From Mesobaculum littorinae (lineage in GTDB: Bacteria > Pseudomonadota > Alphaproteobacteria > Rhodobacterales > Rhodobacteraceae), in NCBI RefSeq assembly GCF_004011175.1, contig NZ_RQXX01000001.1, positions 1-64,000 on the forward strand: 64,000 nucleotides of DNA, read 5' to 3'. Positions 18,875 through 26,486 of the stretch are shown piece after piece. Each line of letters opens with the position of its first letter. The first letter of the stretch is position 1. Under the pieces are notes generated by a model. The model did not search any database, was not told the DNA's origin, and saw only the letters and a list, made by a program, of their open reading frames with translations. The position numbers and the translations under genes are program-made.

Positions 18875-20194
18875 ATGGACATTTTCGGTTCGCTTCAGGG
18901 CCTCGGCGTCGAAAACGCCACCTACCTCATGTTCGCGATGCTGCTGGTGCTTCTGGTCACCGGCATCCCGCTGGCCTTCGTAACACTTCTGGTCGCGCTG
19001 ATCTTCGCCCTGGGCTGGTTCGGGCCGATGGCGGTGCCGCTGATCACCAGCCGTGTCTATTCCTTCGTCTCCAGCTTCGTCTTTGTCTCGGTGCCGATGT
19101 TCGTGCTGATGGCCGCGATCCTCGACCGATCCGGCATTGCGCGGGACCTTTTCGACGCGATGAAGCTGGTCGGCGGCCGTCTGCGCGGCGGCGTGGCGAT
19201 CCAGACGATCCTGGTCGCGGTCATCCTGGCCGCGATGTCGGGCATCATCGGCGGCGAGATCGTCCTGCTGGGCCTGATCGCGCTGCCGCAGATGCTGCGG
19301 CTGGGCTATGACCGGCGGCTGGCCATCGGCGTGGTCTGCGCGGGCGGGGCGCTGGGCACCATGGTGCCGCCCTCGATCGTGCTGATCATCTATGGTCTGA
19401 CGGCGAACGTGTCGATCGGGGATCTCTTCACCGCGTCCTTCCTGCCGGGCCTGATGCTGGCGGGATTCTACGTGGCCTACGTGCTGATCCGCGCCTACCT
19501 CAACCCCGCCGTCGCCCCCGTGATGGAGGCCGACGACAGCCAGACATGGCGCGACAGACTGCCGCTGCTCAAGGGGCTGATCCTGCCGATCCTCGTGGTC
19601 ATCGGGGTCCTGGGTTCGATCTACGGCGGCGTCGCCAGCGTGACCGAGGCATCGGCCGTGGGCGTGCTGGGCGTGATCGTGTCGACGATGATCCGGGGCG
19701 AGTTCACCTTTGGCCTGCTCACGGGCGCGGCGCTGCAGACACTGCGGACCGTCGGCATGATCGTCTGGATCGGCATCGGCGCGTCGGCCCTGGTCGGGGT
19801 CTTCAACCTGATGGGCGGGCTGGACTTCATCCGGTCGCTGCTGACGAACCTCAGCGACGATCCGCTTCATGTCCTGCTGTTCATGATGGCGATCCTCTTC
19901 GTGCTGGGCATGTTCCTCGACTGGGTGGGGATCGCCCTTCTGGCGATGCCGGTCTTCGTGCCGATCATCAAAGATCTGGGCTATGATGCGGTGTGGTTCG
20001 GGGTGCTGTTCTGCATGAACATGCAGGTGAGTTTTCTCACGCCGCCCTTCGGACCTGCGGCCTTCTACCTTAAATCCGTGGCGCCGCCCGAGATCAGCCT
20101 CGGCGAGATCTTCAAGTCGCTCCTGCCGTTCATCGCGCTGCAGGTCCTGGCGCTGGCGGTGCTGATCGCCTTCCCCGGGATCACCGGGCGCTGA
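18875..20194 (+). CDS. dctM: TRAP transporter large permease (DctM family)
   Basis: A 439-residue, roughly 12-helix permease that couples sodium flow to substrate entry. Motifs seen include GIPLAFVTLLVALIFA near the N-terminus, SVPMFVLMAAILDRSGIA, the GGALGTMVPPSIVLIIYG loop, and the C-terminal MNMQVSFLTPPFGPAAFYLK, all characteristic of DctM. It starts two bases after the dctQ stop. A G/C stem-loop follows at 20200-20234. It is the last gene of the sugar-acid operon. Confidence 0.92.
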   Translation: MDIFGSLQGLGVENATYLMFAMLLVLLVTGIPLAFVTLLVALIFALGWFGPMAVPLITSRVYSFVSSFVFVSVPMFVLMAAILDRSGIARDLFDAMKLVGGRLRGGVAIQTILVAVILAAMSGIIGGEIVLLGLIALPQMLRLGYDRRLAIGVVCAGGALGTMVPPSIVLIIYGLTANVSIGDLFTASFLPGLMLAGFYVAYVLIRAYLNPAVAPVMEADDSQTWRDRLPLLKGLILPILVVIGVLGSIYGGVASVTEASAVGVLGVIVSTMIRGEFTFGLLTGAALQTLRTVGMIVWIGIGASALVGVFNLMGGLDFIRSLLTNLSDDPLHVLLFMMAILFVLGMFLDWVGIALLAMPVFVPIIKDLGYDAVWFGVLFCMNMQVSFLTPPFGPAAFYLKSVAPPEISLGEIFKSLLPFIALQVLALAVLIAFPGITGR

Positions 20195-20199
20195 ACCGG

Positions 20200-20234
20200 C
20201 CCGGGGGGGGGCGCCCGCCGCGCGGCCCCCCGGG
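20200..20234. terminator. G/C stem-loop at the end of the TRAP operon
   Basis: CCCGGGGGG (20200-20208) can pair with CCCCCCGGG (20226-20234). It lies six bases after the dctM stop and in front of the converging YdcH gene. There is no T run, so it may act only as a 3' end-stabilising stem. Confidence 0.35.
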
Positions 20235-20358
20235 GACCTCTCGCCCGTTGGTCGCGATGCGGCGCGGGACAGGGCCGGCAGGCGGCATGGCCTGCGCGGT
20301 CGGGTCACCTGGAGTGGTTTCGGGTGCCGTAGGCCCGGCGCCGTGCCCTTGGCCCGGC

Positions 20359-20577
20359 TCAGGCCAGGATGTCGGGGATCAGGCGATCCTCGATTCGGGC
20401 GATTTCATCCTTCAGTCCCAGCTTGCGCTTTTTCAGGCGCTGCAGGGTGAACGCCTCGCCCGGCGGTCCGTCCTGCAAGGCACGGATCGCGGCGTCGAGG
20501 TCGGCATGCTCGCGGCGCAGCACCCCGAGCTTCACGCGCAGGACCTCTTCTGTTTCCATTCGGCTGGAGGCGTTCAT
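20359..20577 (-). CDS. YdcH family protein (DUF465)
   Basis: A 72-residue, highly charged helical protein of the DUF465 family. The pattern REHADLDAAI followed by LQRLKKRKLGLKDEIARIEDRLIPDI is the family signature and predicts a helical hairpin or coiled coil. Function is unknown across bacteria; it is often a small abundant protein. It could also start at the internal Met of METEEVLRV. It diverges from the small heat-shock gene, sharing the 20578-20728 interval, which holds a sigma-32-like promoter directed the other way. Confidence 0.85.
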   Translation of the reverse strand: MNASSRMETEEVLRVKLGVLRREHADLDAAIRALQDGPPGEAFTLQRLKKRKLGLKDEIARIEDRLIPDILA

Positions 20578-20638
20578 TTTCGCTATCCCGGGCTTTGCGC
20601 CCCCTGTCTAGCGCGTTTGCGCGCGATCGCAAAGAAAC

Positions 20639-20667
20639 CTTGTAGGGCGTGAAACCCGCCCCCATAT
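20639..20667 (+). promoter_or_regulatory. Sigma-32 (RpoH)-like promoter of the small heat-shock gene
   Basis: CTTGTA (20639-20644), 15-base spacer, CCCCATAT (20660-20667). This closely follows the RpoH consensus CTTGAA-N13-17-CCCCATNT. It is located about 60 bases before the start codon of the small heat-shock protein and points at it. Confidence 0.75.
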
Positions 20668-20728
20668 TCGGGTCAGACAGCCGCCGCACGGGGCTGATCT
20701 GCACGATCGCTTGATGAAGGACGTGTCG

Positions 20729-21142
20729 ATGACGAAAATGGCCCTTGGGTCCCACCCGTTCCTCTTGGGGTTCGAGCAGCTTGAACGGCTGGTCGAGCGC
20801 ACCGCCAAGTCGGATGCCGGAGGGTATCCCCCCTATAATATCGAACAAACCAGCGAGACCGCGTATCGCATCACCCTGGCTGTCGCCGGGTTCGGCGACG
20901 ACGACCTGTCGATCACCGTCGAGGATCGCCAGCTTGTGGTGCGCGGACGCCAGTCCGAGCCGTCGGAGGATCGGTTGTTCCTGCATCGCGGCATCGCCGC
21001 CCGGCAGTTTCAGCGGACCTTCGTGCTGGCCGACGGCGTTGAGGTGGCAGGCGCGGCGCTGGAAAACGGTTTGCTGCATGTCGATCTGGAGCGGTCCGTG
21101 CCCGAAACGGTGGTCCGCACGATCCAGATTTCGAAAGGTTGA
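20729..21142 (+). CDS. Small heat-shock protein (Hsp20/IbpA family)
   Basis: A 137-residue ATP-independent holdase of the alpha-crystallin family. PYNIEQTSETAYRITLAVAGFG begins the alpha-crystallin domain (split here near residue 35), followed by LVVRGRQ and the FVLADGVEVAGAALENGLLHVDL segment that contains the conserved A-x-x-x-N-G-L motif. Start at 20729 is preferred to an ATG at 20714 because GAAGGA lies seven bases before it. A heat-shock promoter is visible upstream and the DUF1150 gene follows by 16 bases. Confidence 0.92.
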   Translation: MTKMALGSHPFLLGFEQLERLVERTAKSDAGGYPPYNIEQTSETAYRITLAVAGFGDDDLSITVEDRQLVVRGRQSEPSEDRLFLHRGIAARQFQRTFVLADGVEVAGAALENGLLHVDLERSVPETVVRTIQISKG

Positions 21143-21158
21143 GGGAAAGGTAGTCCAG

Positions 21159-21386
21159 ATGGATACGCATTACGAAGCCGTCCCCGAGGGGGGCCAGAAC
21201 ATCGTCTATGTCCGTCCCGTGAAGGTTCATGACCTGCCGGACGACGTTCGCGAACAGGCAGGCGACCTCGACCTGGTCTATGCCGTCCACAACGAAGAAG
21301 GCGACCGGCTGGCGCTGGTCAAGGACCGGCAGCTGGCGTTCATCGTGGCGCGGCAGAACGATCTGGCGCCGGTCAGCGTGCACTGA
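21159..21386 (+). CDS. DUF1150 family protein
   Basis: A 75-residue protein of the DUF1150 family, restricted to alphaproteobacteria. The family core is seen in IVYVRPVKVHDLPDD and LYAVHNEEG-like VYAVHNEEGDRLALVKDR. Its function is unknown. It sits 16 bases behind the small heat-shock gene with its own GGGAAAGG site and ahead of a strong terminator, so it is probably part of the same heat-induced message. This supports a stress role, but nothing in the sequence shows a catalytic site. Confidence 0.85.
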   Translation: MDTHYEAVPEGGQNIVYVRPVKVHDLPDDVREQAGDLDLVYAVHNEEGDRLALVKDRQLAFIVARQNDLAPVSVH

Positions 21387-21428
21387 TCGCGCCTGACGCG
21401 CGGGCTTTTGATCCCGCCAGAGAATGCG

Positions 21429-21466
21429 AAAGGGCCGCGTCTTCACCCGAAGACGCGGCCCTTTTT
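21429..21466. terminator. Strong intrinsic terminator (bidirectional)
   Basis: AAAGGGCCGCGTCTTC (21429-21444) pairs perfectly with GAAGACGCGGCCCTTT (21449-21464) around a 4-base loop, and the plus strand continues into Ts. The A-rich left edge gives a T run on the opposite strand too, so it can also stop transcription coming from the sulfate-activation gene. Confidence 0.9.
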
Positions 21467-21572
21467 GCGATCGACTAGGGCGAACCGATGGCCTGATGGC
21501 CCGTGTGGTCGCAAGGGGCGGCCCGCCCGCGGGGGCAGGGCCGCTGATCTACGCGTGTGTCCGGTCGGGGCT

Positions 21573-23648
21573 TCAGCGTTCGGTCCCGATCAGCCCCATG
21601 CTTTCCAGTTTCAGCAGGACTTGGTGGGCGCAGTTGTCGACATCCACGTTCTGGGTATCGATCCGCAATTCCGGGTTCTTGGGCTCGTCATAGGGATCGG
21701 AGATGCCGGTGAACTCCTTGATCTTTCCCTCGCGCGCCAGCTTGTAGAGCCCCTTGCGGTCGCGGCGCTCGCATTCCTCGAGCGGGGTGGCGACGTGAAC
21801 CTCGACGAAGGCGCCGAAAGCCTCGATATCCTCGCGCACCGCGCGGCGGGTGGCCGCGTAGGGCGCGATGGGCGCACAGATCGCGATGCCGCCGTTCTTG
21901 GTGATCTCGGACGCCACATAGCCGATGCGGCGAATGTTGAGATCGCGGTGCTCCTTAGAGAAACCCAGTTCGGACGACAGGTTCTTGCGCACGATGTCAC
22001 CGTCGAGAAGCGTCACCGGGCGGCCGCCCATCTCCATCAGCTTGGTCATCAGCGCGTTGGCGATCGTCGACTTGCCCGACCCCGAAAAGCCGGTGAAGAG
22101 AACGGTGAACCCCTGTTCGGAGCGCGGCGGCGAGGTGCGGCGCAGTTCCTTGACGACCTCGGGGAACGAGAACCAGTCGGGGATTTCCAGCCCTTCGCGC
22201 AGGCGGCGGCGCAGCTCGGTGCCCGAGATGTTGAGGATCGTGACGTTATCCTTGTCCGCGATCTCGTCATTCGGTTCGTACTGGGCGCGCTCCTGCACGT
22301 AGACCATGTGTTTGAACGGCACCATCTCGATGCCCATCTCTTCTTGGTGCTCCTTGAACAGCTCCTGCGCGTCGTAGGGGCCGTAGAAGTCCTCGCCTTG
22401 GCTGTTCTTGCCCGGGCCGGCGTGGTCGCGGCCGACGATGAAGTGGGTGACGCCGTGGTTCTTGCGGATCAGGCCGTGCCACACCGCCTCGCGCGGGCCG
22501 GCCATGCGCATGGCGAGCGGCAGAAGGCTCATCGTCGTGGTCGCGGCGGGGTACTTGTCCAGCACCGCCTCGTAGCAGCGCACGCGGGTGAAGTGGTCGA
22601 CGTCGCCCGGCTTGGTCATGCCGACGACGGGGTTGATCAGCAGGTTGGCCTGGCTTTCGCGCGCGGCGCGGAACGTCAGCTCTTGGTGCGCGCGGTGCAG
22701 CGGGTTGCGCGTCTGGAACGCGACGATCCGGCGCCAGCCCATCTTGCGGAAGAAGGCGCGCAGTTCGTTGGGCGTGTCGCGACGGGTCTTGAAGTCGTAG
22801 TGCGTGGGCTGCTGGATGCCGGTTACCGGCCCGCCCAGGTAGACCTTGCCGGCCTGGTTGTGCAGGTAGTTGACCGCCGGATGCGCATCGTCATCGGCAC
22901 CGAAGACCTTTTCGGCCTCGCGCGACTTGTTGGGCACCCACTTGTCGGTGACGGTCATGGTGGCGAGGATCACGCCCTCCTGGTCGCGCAGGGCGATATC
23001 CTGCCCCGGCTCGATGCTGTCGGCGAACTTTTCGCCGACGTCCAGCGTGATCGGCATGGGCCAGAGGGTGCCATCGGCCAGGCGCATGTTCTCGACGACG
23101 CCGTCGTAGTCGGCCTCGCCCAGGAAACCCTTGAGCGGGTAGAAGCCACCGTTCATCAGCAGCTCGATGTCGCAGATCTGGCGCGGCGTCAGGTCGAGCG
23201 ACGGCAGGGTGCCGGCTTCGACCTTCAGCTTCTGGGCCGAGTCGTACGAGACGTAGAGTTCCGGGATCGGGGCGAAGGAGTTCGACATCATGCGGGTCCT
23301 GTATGGTGAGGTGTCGAGGGTGGCGTTTGCGCCGGTCAGTTCGGCGTGCAGTGCGTTGTATTCGGCAAATTTCGAGGCAAGGAACCGATCGACCAGCCGG
23401 GCCTTCTCCGTGGCGCCACGCGTCGTCAGCTCGTAGCTGAAGCGGTGTCGCCGGTCGGGACCGGCGCGGTCGGTCACGCGCACGAACCCCGCCTCGCTTG
23501 CCTGGCGCAGCAGCGTGTTGAGTCGGCCAAGCGATATCCCGAGCGCCGCGGCGATCCCCCGCTGCGACGCTTCCGGCGTCAGGTCGACCTGGCGCAAGAG
23601 GCGGAAGGTCTGGCCTTCCTCGTCTGAAATCTCAGGGGCGTGCGTCAC
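21573..23648 (-). CDS. Winged-helix (MarR/EPS-type) domain in frame with ATP sulfurylase-APS kinase
   Basis: One open frame of 691 codons from a GTG at 23648. Residues 1-119 form a MarR-like winged helix of the type called EPS-associated regulator (FRLLRQVDLTPEASQRGIA, then LGISLGRLNTLLRQAS as recognition helix). From residue 121 (MSNSFAPIPELYVSYD) follows the complete 571-residue bifunctional enzyme: ATP sulfurylase with NPLHRAHQ and GRDHAGPGK, then APS kinase with P-loop GFSGSGKST and DGDIVRKNL. It makes APS and PAPS for sulfur assimilation or sulfation. There is no stop between the parts. An AGGA site 5-8 bases before the two Met codons at 23291/23288 could also start the enzyme separately, giving two products. 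Related enzymes normally begin at MSNSF. Confidence 0.85.
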   Translation of the reverse strand: MTHAPEISDEEGQTFRLLRQVDLTPEASQRGIAAALGISLGRLNTLLRQASEAGFVRVTDRAGPDRRHRFSYELTTRGATEKARLVDRFLASKFAEYNALHAELTGANATLDTSPYRTRMMSNSFAPIPELYVSYDSAQKLKVEAGTLPSLDLTPRQICDIELLMNGGFYPLKGFLGEADYDGVVENMRLADGTLWPMPITLDVGEKFADSIEPGQDIALRDQEGVILATMTVTDKWVPNKSREAEKVFGADDDAHPAVNYLHNQAGKVYLGGPVTGIQQPTHYDFKTRRDTPNELRAFFRKMGWRRIVAFQTRNPLHRAHQELTFRAARESQANLLINPVVGMTKPGDVDHFTRVRCYEAVLDKYPAATTTMSLLPLAMRMAGPREAVWHGLIRKNHGVTHFIVGRDHAGPGKNSQGEDFYGPYDAQELFKEHQEEMGIEMVPFKHMVYVQERAQYEPNDEIADKDNVTILNISGTELRRRLREGLEIPDWFSFPEVVKELRRTSPPRSEQGFTVLFTGFSGSGKSTIANALMTKLMEMGGRPVTLLDGDIVRKNLSSELGFSKEHRDLNIRRIGYVASEITKNGGIAICAPIAPYAATRRAVREDIEAFGAFVEVHVATPLEECERRDRKGLYKLAREGKIKEFTGISDPYDEPKNPELRIDTQNVDVDNCAHQVLLKLESMGLIGTER

Positions 23649-23672
23649 GGGTAGGGCCGATGGCTGAAAGTT

Positions 23673-23688
23673 TGTTCACGGATGAACA
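23673..23688. promoter_or_regulatory. Palindromic operator candidate upstream of the regulator-sulfurylase gene
   Basis: TGTTCA-CGGA-TGAACA, a perfect 6-base inverted repeat with four-base spacer, 25-40 bases before the GTG start codon on the minus strand. A TATGCA hexamer just upstream of it in that direction could serve as a -10. The position suits autoregulation by the encoded winged helix. Confidence 0.6.
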
Positions 23689-23939
23689 CATTGCATATGC
23701 CCCGGCGTCATGGAACCCCCGAATCTGGGAGGCGAGCGAATTTCTGCGAAGTCTCTCCAGGTATGGGCGGCTTCGATCGCACCGCAGGACATGGCGAGCA
23801 CGACGCCGCCCAGTCTCCCGCGGTCTGTCGAAGGGTGGCCAGCCGGGCGGCTTGGCCGGGGAGGGGAAGTCGGCGCGCGGGACGGTCCGCGCGCCGGAAA
23901 TGCTCGGGGCTCGACGGTCGAAAGCGGATGAAACCGCGA

Positions 23940-24944
23940 TCAGTGCCCCGCTTCGATCGGAGCGCCGTAGCCCAGCGGTTCGCTTTCGTCCTTGTCCTCG
24001 ACCTCGCCCAGCCCGGCGAGGTAGCGTTCGGCCTCCAGCGCGGCCATGCAGCCCATGCCGGCGCTGGTCACAGCCTGGCGATAGACGTGGTCCGTCAGGT
24101 CACCCGCGGCGAAAACGCCGGGCACCGACGTTTCGGTCGAATCGGGCTTGGTCACCACGTAGCCACCGTGATGCGTGTCCAGCTGGTCGGCCACCAGTTC
24201 CGACGCCGGCGCGTGACCGATCGCCACGAAGAAGCCGGCGCAGGGCACCTGCGTCACCTCGCCGGTCTCGATATGGCGGGCCTTCACACCCTCGACGCCC
24301 AGCGGGGTCTCGGCGCCCACGACCTCGTCGACGGCGTGGTTCCACATGATCTCGACCTTGGGGTTCTTGAACAGCCGGTCCTGCAGGATCTTTTCCGCCC
24401 GCAGCGTGTCGCGGCGGTGGATCAGCGTGACCTTGCTGGCGAAGTTCGTCAAAAACAGTGCCTCTTCCACGGCGGTGTTGCCGCCGCCGATCACCACGAC
24501 CTCCTGCCCGCGATAGAAGAAGCCGTCGCAGGTGGCGCAGGCCGACACGCCGAAGCCCTTGAACTTCTCCTCGCTGGGCAGGCCCAGCCACTTGGCTTGC
24601 GCACCCGTGGCCAGGATCAGCGCGTCGGCGGTGTAGACCGTGCCGCTGTCGGATTGCGCGGTGAAGGGCCGCCGCGACAGATCGAGCGAGGTGATGATGT
24701 CGCCGATGATCTCGGTCCCCATCTCGCGGGCATGGGCCTCCATCTTGACCATCAGGTCGGGGCCCATGATCGACGCCTCGCCGGGCCAGTTCTCGACATC
24801 GGTGGTGATGGTCAGCTGTCCGCCGGGCTGGATGCCCTGGATCAGGACGGGGTCCAGCATCGCGCGCGAGGCATAGACCGCGGCGGTGTAGCCCGCCGGG
24901 CCGGAGCCGATGATCAGAACCTTGCTGTGCTTCGTCTCGGCCAT
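23940..24944 (-). CDS. trxB: Thioredoxin reductase
   Basis: Transfers electrons from NADPH through FAD to thioredoxin. The 334-residue product has the FAD motif [10 protein letters not shown] (residues 13-22), the redox-active CATC (136-139), the NADPH-binding [13 protein letters not shown], and the C-terminal [21 protein letters not shown]. The C-terminus has an acidic extension ending at residue 334, a little longer than the E. coli enzyme. It is transcribed towards the sulfate-activation gene but 291 bases apart with no terminator evident. Confidence 0.95.
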   Translation of the reverse strand: MAETKHSKVLIIGSGPAGYTAAVYASRAMLDPVLIQGIQPGGQLTITTDVENWPGEASIMGPDLMVKMEAHAREMGTEIIGDIITSLDLSRRPFTAQSDSGTVYTADALILATGAQAKWLGLPSEEKFKGFGVSACATCDGFFYRGQEVVVIGGGNTAVEEALFLTNFASKVTLIHRRDTLRAEKILQDRLFKNPKVEIMWNHAVDEVVGAETPLGVEGVKARHIETGEVTQVPCAGFFVAIGHAPASELVADQLDTHHGGYVVTKPDSTETSVPGVFAAGDLTDHVYRQAVTSAGMGCMAALEAERYLAGLGEVEDKDESEPLGYGAPIEAGH

Positions 24945-25087
24945 GGTGCCGCCCTTTCGTTTCTACGTTTCCGGTTTTGCCGGCGTGGCGTTCAGGTATG
25001 AAAGCTGGCAGTTGGTGGCAAGCCCATGGCACGGCATGAGAGCCCTCGCGAGGGGACATGGCGCGAAGGGGCCGCGCCTGTGCGGGC

Positions 25088-25732
25088 CTATTTCGAGCGG
25101 CGGAAAAGCTGCGCGTTCTGCGTGACGAAGTCCTTGAGCGGCTTGGACAATCCGCCAAGCTCGCGCCCTTTCATGTAAAGCGCACCGACGGTGGCCCCGA
25201 TCGCGGCGCCGATCACGTCGACGATCAGATCCTTCATCGTGTCATGCAGCCCGGACTTCTGCATGTTGAAGCCGAAGATCTGGTCCATTCCGTATTCGAA
25301 GATCTCCCACACCGCGCCGATGGTAACGGCAAAGGAAAAGGCAATCAGACCCAGTGCCCAGGCCGGCGCGGCATAGCGGTCGCCCTCGAACAACATGAAG
25401 ACGAAGAGAAAGCCCACTAGCCCGAAACCAAGCGCCGACCCCCCGTGCAGCACCATGTCCCACCACCAGTAGCGGTTGTAGAAATCGAAGGCCTCGCCAA
25501 GAAAAATCGTCGCGAAGATGAACAGCACGATCGCGGCGGTAAAGCTCATCGGCAGACGGATGCCGACGCGCGGCGCCAGCACGATGGGCAGCAGCGTCAG
25601 CGCGAATGTCAGCGCCGCCACGAAGGCCAGCGGCCACTGCCGTTCAAGCAGCGATGTCACGAATTCCAGCCCGAGCGCGGCCCAGACCAGCAGCACGGGG
25701 AGGGGGATGTTCTTCAGGCGCAATCTCGGCAT
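25088..25732 (-). CDS. Membrane protein, DUF2238/VanZ-like
   Basis: A 214-residue membrane protein with about six hydrophobic segments. The central and C-terminal signature EAFDFYNRYWWWDMVLHGGSAL (split at residue about 92) and GAVWEIFEYGMDQ plus DTMKDLIVDVIGAAIGA places Glu, His and Asp residues inside or next to the membrane, as in DUF2238/YjdF-like proteins. Function unknown; the conserved polar residues suggest an enzyme or transporter rather than a scaffold. Start at MPRLRLKN is chosen as the earlier ATG gives a non-hydrophobic leader overlapping the intergenic region. It ends 30 bases before a stretch leading to trxB. Confidence 0.7.
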   Translation of the reverse strand: MPRLRLKNIPLPVLLVWAALGLEFVTSLLERQWPLAFVAALTFALTLLPIVLAPRVGIRLPMSFTAAIVLFIFATIFLGEAFDFYNRYWWWDMVLHGGSALGFGLVGFLFVFMLFEGDRYAAPAWALGLIAFSFAVTIGAVWEIFEYGMDQIFGFNMQKSGLHDTMKDLIVDVIGAAIGATVGALYMKGRELGGLSKPLKDFVTQNAQLFRRSK

Positions 25733-25850
25733 GAGGTCACAGCTATGTGGCGCGCCTCCCGGGGGCAAGGAGCAACCAACCGTCCGGGAACGCGATCTGC
25801 CATCGGCGATGCTGGCCTGGGGCGGGGAGGGACCGGATCGGTTGTATTTT

Positions 25851-25870
25851 TGTTGCGCAACGCTGCAACA
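25851..25870. promoter_or_regulatory. Inverted repeat in the Lrp-gene promoter region
   Basis: TGTTGC (25851-25856) and GCAACA (25865-25870), with the smaller palindrome GTTGCGCAAC inside the left half. It lies about 75-95 bases before the Lrp start codon in a locally AT-rich patch. Autoregulation by the Lrp-type protein is plausible. Confidence 0.35.
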
Positions 25871-25944
25871 TTATTGCGTCTCCAGAGCGATACCAGTAAC
25901 AGGGCGTGAAATTCGGCCCTCTTGGGCTTTCTTGGAGACAATTG

Positions 25945-26445
25945 ATGGCTGCCAGCAAACTCGACCCGATCGACCGCAAGATTCTGGCCGAGCTTCAGGC
26001 GGACGGGCGCATGACCAACGTCGAACTTGCGCGGCGCGTCGGGATCTCGGCCCCGCCCTGCCTGCGGCGGGTCCGCACGCTTGAGGAGGCGGGCTATATC
26101 AACGGCTACCACGCCCGGATCGACGCCCGCGCCATGGGGTTCGAGGTTCAGGTCTTCGCCATGGTCGGCCTGCAAAGCCAGGCCGAAGCCGATCTCGCCC
26201 GGTTCGAGGAGCAGTGCCGCGCCTGGCCCCTGGTCCGCGAATGCCACATGCTGAACGGCGAGGTGGATTTCATCCTGAAATGCGTGGCGCCGGACCTGTC
26301 GACCTTTCAGAGCTTTTTGACCGAGAAGCTGACCGCGGCGCAGAACGTGGCCAGCGTGAAGACCTCGCTTGTGATCCGTGGCGCCAAGGACGAACCCGGC
26401 GTGCCCTTCGACATCCTCGAAGACCGGCTGACGCGCTCGGCCTGA
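25945..26445 (+). CDS. Lrp/AsnC-family transcriptional regulator
   Basis: A 166-residue feast/famine regulator. The N-terminal helix-turn-helix is LDPIDRKILAELQADGR followed by VELARRVGISAPPCLRRVRTL, then the RAM (ligand and oligomerisation) domain with VDFILKCVAPDLSTFQSFL. Start MAASKLD has a TTGGAG site upstream; an earlier start would add a non-homologous leader. The effector is probably an amino acid but cannot be told from the sequence. No target operon is adjacent: the next gene is convergent. A palindromic patch in its promoter suggests self-regulation. Confidence 0.92.
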   Translation: MAASKLDPIDRKILAELQADGRMTNVELARRVGISAPPCLRRVRTLEEAGYINGYHARIDARAMGFEVQVFAMVGLQSQAEADLARFEEQCRAWPLVRECHMLNGEVDFILKCVAPDLSTFQSFLTEKLTAAQNVASVKTSLVIRGAKDEPGVPFDILEDRLTRSA

Positions 26446-26486
26446 GCCCCGCGCGACGACGGGGCGCCGGATCGGTGGGGGCGCCG

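Noticed and set aside
18848..20308. A 486-codon open frame opposite dctM
   Set aside because: Composition is Arg/Asp/His-rich in the way of antisense frames of membrane genes; the plus strand clearly encodes DctM.
21408..23309. A 633-codon open frame on the plus strand opposite the sulfate-activation gene
   Set aside because: GC-rich codon structure leaves the opposite strand free of stops; the product has no family features and lacks a ribosome site.
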